In this document: piece after piece, positions 9,704-18,613 of the stretch
Layout: every line of letters starts with the position of its first letter
Position numbering within the stretch: the first letter of the stretch is position 1
NCBI GenBank assembly: GCA_011800805.1
Contig: MPNW01000951.1
Location: forward strand, 1-21,422
Length of the DNA: 21,422 bases
Direction: 5' to 3'
Origin: Hirudo medicinalis
Lineage: Eukaryota; Annelida; Clitellata; Hirudinida; Hirudinidae
The notes under the pieces: generated by a model
What the model saw: only the letters and a program-made list of their open reading frames with translations
The model's database searches: none
What the model was told of the DNA's origin: nothing
Position numbers and translations under genes: made by a program

Positions 9704-10194
9704 TTAATCTTTTGACAATGAAAAAATGTCAGTAACCCGCCAAACGTTAAACTTAATATTAATAATAATTACTGTATCCACAATCCTTTGGTGCTTTTTC
9801 CACATTTCTTCAGTTGTTAAGGATGGATACTTGTTGCCGAACCAGGGGTTTATAAAGAAATTTGTCCCAGAGGGTGCTAAGAGTCCCAACTGGCTACAAG
9901 CTTGACCTCGGAAGTTACCTGATGACCTTTTTATGACCATTTTTGTTTTAGCGAGATCAAATTGAACCAATTTGCTTGGAAGTGTATACCTCCCAGTTGG
10001 GATGAAGCTATTGGGGAAGTGTCATCACAATTTTGAGGGTAAATAAATTCCTGTGCTGAACTACATCCAATGAGATGACAAACTTCCTGACATCCATTTC
10101 ATCGATGTTCTGTTTGAGCCATGACACGAGTTTGCAAATCGAAGTCTCACAGTCATCGATCAACTGATTAGTTTCTGGATACAAGTTGACAACC
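9704..10194 (-). pseudogene. Orphan 3'-terminal exon or gene fragment of unidentified protein
   Basis: On the minus strand a good splice acceptor (pyrimidine-rich tract ending TTAATTCAG, positions 10195-10203) opens an exon encoding about 160 residues. It includes LIDDCETSICKLVSWLKQN, then KFVISLDVVQHRN, LKIVMTLP, then after a one-base shift FIPTGRYTLPSKLVQFDLA and GTNFFINPWFGNKYPSLTTE, ending at a stop at 9704. The amino acid composition and length look like real protein. The frame breaks at the GGGG run at 10013-10016: with one base fewer the two parts read through. I do not recognise the family. No upstream exon was found between 10200 and the RFWD3 start at 10815, so this is either a fragment of a truncated gene or the last exon of a gene whose other exons I cannot recognise. 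Confidence 0.5.
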
Positions 10195-10814
10195 CTGAAT
10201 TAACAAGTTAAAGGACAAAATTAATTTCCATTAGAGGCTCAATCAATTCATGTAAATGCGATACAATTTGTACCGATGCAGTGTATCATTTCGTACACTT
10301 TGTAGGTATCAATAACGCTATAACGCTATACTTTAGAAATTAAACGCTGCTATTCTTTTAACAATTTGTAAACAGCTATTACAATTTTAATATTTGTAAT
10401 ACGGTAAAATGTAAAATTCAAGAATGAGTAATCTTTTTCATCTTCACACCGTCACATCTCGGCGCAAATTTAAAAATAAACAAAAACTTTGAAACGGTCG
10501 CGTCGTTGTTATTCGATTGAACCTGCGAAACGATGACCACTTTTGGACGTATTCAATATTTATAAACGTTTTTGCATTTGTAATTTTCATAACTTTTCTT
10601 CTGGTTATTTATTTTCGATTCCATCGTTTTACTTCTGAGCCGAAAGCGCCGCGTTCGCAAATTAGAAATTTGGAATGAAACTGCAGTTTACGAAACGTGT
10701 AATTTATTTCTTTGCTACATTAATTTTTTTGATAAACGGACGATAACGATATACAAAGAACGAGTCGCGAAATTTTCGAAATACGAGATTTAAGGAAGGC
10801 CGGACAAGGAATAG
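10195..10814 (+). promoter_or_regulatory. Upstream region and 5' leader of RFWD3
   Basis: About 620 bases without a convincing gene. The proximal 350 bases are richer in CG dinucleotides (for example near 10495-10515, 10641-10660 and 10765-10775) than the rest of the flank, as expected of a housekeeping promoter. A TAG sits in frame immediately before the RFWD3 ATG. No TATA box defended. Confidence 0.45.
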
Positions 10815-12300
10815 ATGAGTGGCAGACGAATGACCAGATTGCGGGCTTTATCTCAGCAGTTGGAAACCCTACGTGATTCTGGTTCTAACACCGTCAGTAC
10901 ATGTACCAGTGCCAATGAAGTCGCTCTGACTCAGGGAGAACAGTCAGGCAGTGCCAGGACCAATGGATTTGACAGTAAGGTTCAAAGCTTCTTAAATTTG
11001 TAAATTTAATGTTTTCTTCTTTTACAAGCAAATTGTGCAATGCTTTAGGATTGACATAAATGTGTGATTTGTGAAAAATTTACCATTTTTGAGTGCAGTT
11101 CAATTTAATTGCAGATTGACCACTTCAACTTTACATTACATTTGCTACTGAGAGTATACTTTTTCAGATGTAATAAAATTAAATTTGATTATTACCTATT
11201 AGGAGAACCTATTGATGACAGACAACTGCCCAGGCAGAGATCTCGGGCGTCGAACTCCCGACAAACTGCCTCTGGCATTCAAAGGAGCCATCGCACCCTT
11301 CGTTCGAATGCTGCCAGTACCTCAAATGCCAGGGTTATTGGGGTGGCTGCCTTAAATCCAATCGAGGAGATTTTGCAAACCAATGGTGGCGTGGATGGTG
11401 AAGGTTTTGGGGTCGCTTGGGGCGAAGGTCAGTCATTGTATGGTGTTGTATCCTTACTTTTATGTTTGTTGTTGTGTCGCTTGCTTTTGATGTTGTCATT
11501 AACGTTGATCATTAGACTCAATGAGGACATTATTAGTAATAGTGAATGGGGATGATGATAATAATAACGACAATAGCCATGAAGTTGTTGATCAGCGGCC
11601 ATTAAGTCATCATGAGTTTGATTAAATTAGCATTTTGCTTCAAAGCATTTCACTTCAAAACTTGTGTTCTTGCATCCTTAGGCACCCAATGACATTTAAT
11701 TCGACACTTTTGGTTCTTTGTTGATTTACTTGTCGATCAATTATTGATTAATTGCTCAATCAAACACTTGCACATCAGAACCAATTCCTATGGCCATCAG
11801 CGACAATGAGGAAGAGCAGACCGGAGAGTCCGTCATGGAGATCAGTTCCACTTCGTCCGTCGAAGAAGTCGAAGCCGTCACGGAAATCTTGCCGAACGCA
11901 ACCCAAGCGACCACCCCGAACGGCCTCACCCAACTCAGGGATCCGCCCTCCTCGAACGGGAGCCGTCCTTCCGTGGATCGGCTCCTCCCCCAAGCCCCGG
12001 CATCGGTCGAAAACTCCCAGGCAGATTTCCAGTTGCCTTCGTATCCTTCCGTCAAGAAAAAGAGTCCCGACAAAAAGCTTGACGAAACCGTCGACGAAAC
12101 TGAGGTGAGCCCGGATTCCGAGTTGGTGTTGCAGTTTTGGAACTGTTTGCGTTCGAAAGTGTCGAGATAAAATCAGTTCCAAACATTCTGGCAGCGTGAC
12201 ATTAACTTAAACTTTGCCGCTTAAAATTTACTAAAGTGCCCACCAAAGCTGGTCAAGTGAAGTAATTGATACTACTACCACTACTATACTACTACTACTA

Positions 12301-12331
<31 letters not shown>

Positions 12332-15300
12332 GCTACCACTACCATACTACTACCACTACTACATTATTGTGCTTACGTGCACGTACATTTAGAGTGGTGC
12401 CTTCGTTTGTTTGCGGGTTGAAAGTTAAAATTTCATGGACAGCAGTTCTTATGTTTTTCCCTCAATTAGAACAAAGTTTATTATTTATTTATTTATTATT
12501 ATTATTATTTGTGCAATCGTTCGCCCTCATACAATCTAATCCATGTTGGTATTCCTTAAACGATTTGTCTAGTGCGTATCATGTCTCTATCTTCATTTAC
12601 CTGCAGTTCTGCACGATATGCTACGAGCAGTGGACCACTGCCGGCAAACACAGACTCGTCTGCCTCAAGTGCGGCCACCTGTTCGGGAAGGAGTGAGTAA
12701 TTGATTCCTGGTGATGATGATGATGATGATGATGTCGATGATGAAGACTGGCTGCTGTTTTAAGGATCACAATCATGCTTCCATTATCATCGTCATAATT
12801 GCTTTGCCATTTAACTTATTATAAATTACAAATTTCAGCTTTATTTTTGTTATCGCTATTTCTAAATTTGTAACGGCAACTGTTGTATTATTATTATTAT
12901 TATTATTATTATTGTTATTATTATTAAAAAAAATATCCTCGTAGGTGTTGATGATGATGATGATGAAAATCAAGTTTTTCTTAGATTTTGAAATTGACAT
13001 TTGTTCATTTGAACATTGAAATTTACTCGTTATACATTAACATTCAAATAAGTTAAACATTCTAAGTCAATAATAAGTTAGTAATAAGTTAATAATGAGT
13101 TAGTAATAAGTTAATAATAAGTTAGTAGTAAGTTAATAATAAGTTGATAATAAGTTAATAATGAGTTAGTAATAAGTTAATAAAAAGTTAATAATAAGTT
13201 AGTAATAAGTTAATAATAAGTTAGTAATAAGTTAATAATAAGTTAGTAATAAGTTAATAATAAGTTAGTAGTAAGTTAATAATAAGTTGATAATAAGTTA
13301 ATAATGAGTTAGTAATAAGTTAATAAAAAGTTAGTAATAAGTTAATAATAAGTTAGTAATAAGTTGGTAATAAGTTAATAATAAGTTAGTAATAAGTTAC
13401 TAATAAGTTAGTAATAAGTTAATAATGAGTTAGTAATAAGTTAACAACAAGTTAAATAACTTCATCGGACACCTTCATTGTCGTCATCGTCTGACAGGTG
13501 CATAGAGAAGTGGTTGGACTCTCAGATGAGGAGCACCTGTCCACAGTGCAATGCCAAAGCTTCCAAGAAGGACATCAGGTGCATCTATGTCCGAAAGCTC
13601 ATGGTTGGTGGTGATAGTGATGCTGACCACTGCACATTCTTTACCTTTTTATAAATTACAAATTCTAAAGAGTATCTTGAATGTGAACGACATGTTTTTT
13701 TTTATGTCGACGAATGACGACGATTTTAATTCGAGAACGTTGAAAATAAAAGGGAATAAAATAACAAAATAATTCACGAATAATAGATTTAAATAATGAG
13801 ACTCGTGAATATTAAGAAATGTGATCCACTACAGACCATCATCACATCTAAATTGACTGATAACCTTTCATCGCATTCGCAGGCTGTCGACAACACTGAG
13901 GTGGAGCGACTGAAGAAGGAGTTGGAGGAAGAAAGGGTTGCCAGGAGGAGGATGGAGCTTGACCTCGGACTCATGGTGTTCAAATGGCAGCAGACTGAGG
14001 ACAACTGTAACGTCCTCAAGAAAGAACTGGCTGCCCAGAGGTCAGGGGTCGAGTTTGTTGTGGGTCAATGTGATCATTGGTGGCCAACAGTGCCTGATTT
14101 GGATGTTGTCGTCATCTAATTAGTTTTATTGTGGTGATTGAAATTTGAATATGTTAATTATGCACTTGTTGTCTTGCTAGTAATATCTCGTTATTGTTAA
14201 GAAGGTATATGGTATTACTTACAACTTGAAAATTATGAAAAATTTTTACGAAAAATAAATCATTAATTGAATGAATAATTAGAATGATAATAATTTTGAT
14301 GGCCCACAAAATCCAGGGAGCTGACTCAAGCAACAGTTAGACAAGCTGCCATGGACTCCTTGAGTCAGGATTCCTTGCACGGCAGCGCCGGTCGTTACGA
14401 AATTGAAAAGAGCTTCACTATCGATGTAATTAATATTTTTATTCTTCGTGAGTGACAAACTACGACCTTAAGTCTGTCGGGCCTGGATTCAAAACCTACT
14501 TTGGACTATTTCCCAATTGATTGCAAATTTGTTGCAGAAATTGATTATGATGATAATGGTGATGATGATGATTACTGGTGGTTTTGAGAGATGACTGAGT
14601 TATTGTTGATGGCTGCAAGATTCATGTTCTCATTAGTAATACGCCTGCATTAATATGGCATTAATCGTATATTAGATTAAAATTAAATTATTTAGCCGTG
14701 TAATTAAATTATTCGACCATGTAATGCATAGTTGTTCAATCACTCCATGTTCTTGATCGTACAGGTAGGAGGTTGCAGAGCCCTGGCATACAACAGTGCA
14801 AAGATGTACCTGTGTGCATCTCAGGCTAGCTCATCGCCTCTCTATCCTGGCTTTGGAGTTAGGAAGGTAGGTACAATATATAATATGTATATATATATAT
14901 ATATTATTCCTATAATCACTACTATACTATATATATTATATATTTGTTATTCATATTGCCTCCCTTTGGAGCGACATGTAGAGTGTTCAAACCCTATCAC
15001 GTCGCTCAAATGTTCAAACGGCTAAGAAACATAAAAAAAAACATGAATTCTATTTTATTTTCCCAACGAACTCAAACTACAACATCTCAGTCGACTTGCA
15101 ATGCCGCCATCTGACCATCACGGCTTTCTTACTCTCACCCCCGACCTTTCCACCCTTAGCTCAGCACCGTCGACTTCAAGACCTTCCAGTACGTCCCCAT
15201 GCATTCCAAGCAGATCCGCGACCTCAGTTTCCATCCCACCCTTACGAGGTCCCTGCTCCTGAGTTGCGCCATGGACAAGACGGTCAAGATCACCAGCATG

Positions 15301-17068
15301 GACAGTCTGGAGACAGTTCAAAGGTTAGGATGGGACGAAGAACAGAAGGATGATGATGATGATGATTGCCTTATGATGGCCTTATTTTTTTTTTAGATCT
15401 TTAATAATAATAATTACCTGTTATAACAAGCAGTAATGGCAATGGTGTCCTAATTATTTTGTAAATACTCTCCTTAATTATTAATTATTCTTTGAATGAT
15501 TTATGCCAATTACATTGTAATAAACTGCTTACAACATCAATTAACAATTATCCTAACGAGCGACACAACTTACAGCTTCACCTGTCCGAGCCCAGTCTGG
15601 TCTTGCACTTGGAGCCATGACAACCTCAAGCACTTTTTCATTGGCACCCAGTCGGGCGAGTCTTACTATTCGACATCAGGGACACGAGGGAGCATGTGGC
15701 ATCCCTCCTGCCAGAAACTCAGAACCCCAAATCCGTTGTCTCCCTCAAATACGTGCCAAGGTTTATTTCTAATTCTCCAGGGTAGGTACTTGTATTTGAA
15801 AGCATACATCGACATGAATGTCAGAAAAACGGTTTTATTATTATTATTGTAATATCATCATCTTGCTGAAACGATTCTTAAACATTTGAAAGATGAATTT
15901 GTCCAATTCATTGCAAATTCATCGCCCTCATTTTCGCATCCTCCTCCGAGCAGGCCTGGCGGACTCCTCGTGGGGCAGTTGGATCGGTCCCTATTCCTCG
16001 AACACAACGGCAACAACAATGACTTTGTCACGCACTTTCTCAGCAACGACAGTTGTATCTTTACAATGTGATGTGCACATGCATAATTTATGTTAAGTGA
16101 TGTGCACACGAATAATTTATGTTAAGTGATGTGCGCATGAATAATTTATTTTAAGAGCTTCACCTGCCTCTGCTTTGGTTGCTTTGATCCCACTACACTA
16201 ATCGTCATTACCAGCCGTTGTCATAGGTACTAACGTCATCATCACAACTGTCTGCATTGTTATCATGACCACAGGTGTCCTGATGAGCTTGTATCGGGAG
16301 GAGGCCACGGGTCACGTCCTCTCATCCTATCGACCCACCCAGCAGAACCCCAATGTCAGACATGAGGTGAGTGGTTATGATTGTGATTATGACTATTTCA
16401 CAAGCCAATGTTTCTGCATGTCTAGTCTATTACGATCATTATCATCATCATCGGTTTTTTTTTTCAATCCAATTACTCAGGTGAGCAACCTGGTCTTGAC
16501 CCAAAAGCCGCCAGTGTCGATTACGCCCTTCTCACCTTCCTCGTCGTCGATGTCCTCCTACTATGAGAGGGTAGCCTGCGAAAGAGTTCGAATTTTTAAC
16601 GGGGGGACGTCCCAGCAGACCCTCACCCGGACCGTCCTCATTCCCCACCCAGAACTGGGAGCAGAACAGCTGTTCGTCTGTGCTGGCGACGGCAACAGGG
16701 CCATGGTGAGATTTGACATTCTTTTCGTCCGCATTCGATCAGCTTTTGTCACTGGTATTAAGATATTGGTTAAGTGCATAATTTATTGGTTTATCGGTAA
16801 ATTGGTTGACAAATATTTTAATTTTTTATAACATGTTAGTTAATTTTGTCCTGGTTGTTTACAACCCGATCATGAATTCAAATCTAGTTTATAATTACAG
16901 CTCAATCTTTGGAACGTCAGCACCGGCCTCCAACATCAGCGATTGGTCGGCCCGGATCAGGGGGTCACCGATATTTGTCCAATCAGCTGCGACGAGGGCA
17001 CGTCCCAGTTGCTCTCTGCTGTTGGGAACAAACACATCTTCATATACAAGTGGAAGGAGAGGCCATAG
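10815..17068 (+). CDS. RFWD3: RFWD3, RING and WD40 E3 ubiquitin ligase, 14 exons, complete
   Basis: Nuclear E3 ligase that, in vertebrates, ubiquitinates RPA and RAD51 at stalled forks and crosslinks. Exons by codon phase: 10815-10974, 11206-11427, 11779-12104, 12607-12692, 13498-13603, 13883-14040, 14317-14425, 14765-14866, 15160-15323, 15576-15781, 15954-16067, 16288-16366, 16481-16705, 16901-17068. Total 741 aa (human 774). Residues 1-236 are low-complexity with SQ/TQ sites (S13, T39), like the ATM/ATR-targeted N terminus of the family. RING: 237-300, with CTICYEQW, LKCGHLFGKEC and CPQC; as in human RFWD3 a glycine follows GHLF where many RINGs have cysteine. Coiled coil: 301-352. WD40 propeller: 354-741, with CRALAYNSAKMYLCASQ, YVPMHSKQIRDLSFHP, PVWSCTW, LFDIRD and the terminal HIFIYKWK. 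One base is missing in exon 10 at 15654-15657, between GTQSG and RVLLFDIRD. The exon 12 acceptor is the least certain. The start is fixed by a TAG just upstream. Confidence 0.94.
12270..12362. repeat. (ACT)n imperfect microsatellite in RFWD3 intron 3
   Basis: About 90 bases of ACT/TAC triplets with CCA and ATA variants, inside the 502-base intron 12105-12606. The rest of that intron shows nothing except a TTATT-rich stretch near 12480-12510. Confidence 0.9.
12887..12926. repeat. (ATT)n microsatellite in RFWD3 intron 4
   Basis: A run of TTA triplets with one G interruption, in intron 12693-13497. Flanked by short GAT tracts at about 12711-12735 and 12949-12965. The minus-strand poly-Asn ORF here is a repeat artefact. 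Confidence 0.9.
13069..13457. repeat. 11-bp minisatellite with higher-order structure, RFWD3 intron 4
   Basis: About 35 tandem copies of an 11-bp unit close to TAAGTTAATAA, with variants AGTTAGTAATA, AGTTGATAATA and AATGAGTTAGT. A distinctive series of variants starting at GTTAGTAGTAAG occurs at 13121 and again at 13264, so blocks of 143 bp (13 units) have been duplicated. The array ends about 40 bases before the exon 5 acceptor at 13497. Confidence 0.92.
14883..14953. repeat. (TA)n-rich tract in RFWD3 intron 8
   Basis: An alternating TA run at about 14886-14905, followed by further ATATAT stretches to 14953, starting 15-20 bases after the exon 8 donor at 14867. Confidence 0.8.
14969..15042 (+). 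mobile_element. Possible truncated tRNA-derived SINE tail in RFWD3 intron 8
   Basis: Contains a B-box-like sequence GTGTTCAAACCC at 14983-14994, enclosed by a perfect 7-bp inverted repeat (GAGCGAC at 14969-14975, GTCGCTC at 15001-15007), followed about 20 bases later by an A-rich stretch (A9) ending near 15042. This order (B box, short body, A tail) fits the 3' half of a short retroposon. No A box is visible because a TA repeat precedes it. Tentative. Confidence 0.35.
16068..16154. repeat. 29-bp direct repeat, three copies, at RFWD3 exon 11 donor
   Basis: Three head-to-tail 29-base units at 16068-16096, 16097-16125 and 16126-16154. They differ at only a few positions; each begins GTGATGTGC and most end ATTTATGTTAA. 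The first base of unit 1 is the first base of intron 11, so each unit carries a copy of the same potential 5' splice site. Confidence 0.93.
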
Positions 17069-17125
17069 GTTATGATGGTGAATGATAATGATGGTGAAGT
17101 TTGCTTGGCAGTTGTTTACGTGTAA

Positions 17126-17131
17126 AATAAA
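17126..17131 (+). terminator. Polyadenylation signal candidate of RFWD3
   Basis: AATAAA 58 bases after the RFWD3 stop codon (17066-17068). A second AATAAA lies at 17183-17188. Either would give a short 3' untranslated region. Confidence 0.6.
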
Positions 17132-17189
17132 AAAGATGTTCACAAAATATTTCATGCAGTAGGAATGCATCAGAACCTGTTTAATAAAA

Positions 17190-17713
17190 TCAATCTGATG
17201 TTATTGTCCGAGTAGCAATCGTAGACTGGAGTGAATTAGCTTCGTGAAGTCGTTCTCGAGGCTTGCGTTCGAGGAGTTCGTGGAATTAGCGACGTTGTTG
17301 ATGCTCTTAGACTAGTTAAGACTTCGAAATAGGATTAGGCGTGAGGTCCTTGAGGTTACTGAGCTTGGAAGAATTATTTTTGCGTGTATTTTGGAAGTGC
17401 TTTCTTTTTTGAGAAAGTAGAGGAATTCAAGTCCTAATTGTCATCTGGTTCGGTATTCAACCCCAATATTACGAGAGATATTATTGCGAACTGTGAATAA
17501 CAGCAGTCCCAGTGGTGCAACTGATGTGGATCCGAAAGAGTTATCAGTAGCGCTACCGACATTTAAAAAATTATCGAATATATCGATAAATCGGGTTGGG
17601 TTGCTCAACCACCGCGGATCCTATCGTTGGTATGTATAATAGATTACATTTTTTTTTCAAAATTTACTTTCTTATAAGAAATAAACACACAAATAATTCG
17701 TATGTTCAAGACC
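17190..17713. other. Unassigned intergenic stretch downstream of RFWD3
   Basis: Richer in CG dinucleotides than the surrounding flanks, especially 17240-17310. A plus-strand frame without ATG is open for about 75 codons up to 17638 (for example SGATDVDPKELSVALPTFKK) but matches no family I know. It may be decayed transposon sequence or exonic DNA of an unrecognised gene; I cannot decide. Confidence 0.3.
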
Positions 17714-18052
17714 ACTAATGTAGAAGGAAGGTTTTGAGGGCGGAGTGAAATCCGGCTGGATCACTGTTGGTAACGGAGGGGGGAGCCCAGATCTGTGGAC
17801 CAACAACATCTATAGACCTGCCATCCAGTATCGCACGTCGGGCAGATGATTTGACGAGGGAGCCCCTGGTTGCTGATCTGAGCCGAATCTGAATATAACG
17901 TCCCTTCATCCAGCCTGTTCCACAGATTAGATACTCTCGTGCTGAAGTAATTCTCCAGAGTACCCGTTGCCTTCCTGTATAATTTACATCCATGCCCTCT
18001 TGCTTTTGGTGGATTCAAAGAAGTGTTCAGGTAGTAAATCTTCTCTTCCTGT
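17714..18052 (-). mobile_element. Decayed 3' end of a non-LTR retrotransposon ORF2 (reverse transcriptase C terminus)
   Basis: Minus strand. One frame reads ARGHGCKLYRK, then NYFSTRVSNLWNRL. This is the pattern R-G-H-x-x-K-L-...-YFSxRVxxLWNxL that closes the reverse transcriptase ORF of CR1/jockey-type LINEs. A second frame continues with FHSALKTFLLH before a stop at 17715, matching the usual final S-F-K-x-x-L-D segment, so at least one frameshift separates the two parts. No 5' part, endonuclease or catalytic reverse transcriptase motif is present: it is a 5'-truncated dead copy. A T-rich stretch (A-rich on the element strand) at 17649-17658 may be the remains of its tail. Confidence 0.72.
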
Positions 18053-18613
18053 TAATATTATTATCTTATTGATATTCTTAGTCAATAATTTTATAAAATG
18101 AACGTATTCATAGAAAATAGAAAATTAAAAATATTTAAAATTGTTAAGGTAAAGCCCGATTTTACGGAGAAAATTAGTGTATTAGCCAAGATGTTCATTA
18201 TTCATTATGTAATAATGAATTAAATCGTGACGAATTGCATTTTTAGTAAATTCTCAAATTACTGACGATAATTTATGAAAAATTCCGTCAAGCATTGCTA
18301 ATTTTCAAGAGTTTACTGGAAATTCTCTGTATCGCAACAGGTGAGCGAGGTCATTACCTATTATGAGGGTCATTAGACGATCCACAATAAGTCACCTTAC
18401 AAACTTTTAAAGCATTTTTTGTCAATTAAATAAATGAAAAATTAAAATGAAATTGCCATGCATTTTTTTTTAGAGAGAATCATTTCTTACTTCCTAATTT
18501 TTAAAAGTAAATGTAGTAACATTGGCGCATTGTGGTTAGCGGGATAATTGGTGTGACCTGCGAGCTCTCTCTACCGTTTTTTGTTTGTTTTCTGTTTGTA
18601 CGTTTTAGACGAA
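18053..18613 (+). promoter_or_regulatory. Upstream region of RRM1
   Basis: AT-rich for most of its length, with no coding potential seen. The last 100 bases contain a pyrimidine-rich stretch (18565-18605) just before the RRM1 start codon and presumably hold the transcription start. I could not identify an E2F-type site with confidence. Confidence 0.4.

Noticed and set aside
11756..12182. Two minus-strand ORFs of 105 and 135 codons and a further plus-strand ORF of 118 codons
   Set aside because: They overlap RFWD3 exon 3, whose plus frame has matching splice phases on both sides; the others are shadows.
12773..13000. Minus-strand ORF with poly-Asn
   Set aside because: Generated by the ATT microsatellite in RFWD3 intron 4.
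13069..13457. CRISPR-like array
   Set aside because: The 11-bp units are contiguous with no unique spacers; it is a minisatellite in an intron of an animal gene.
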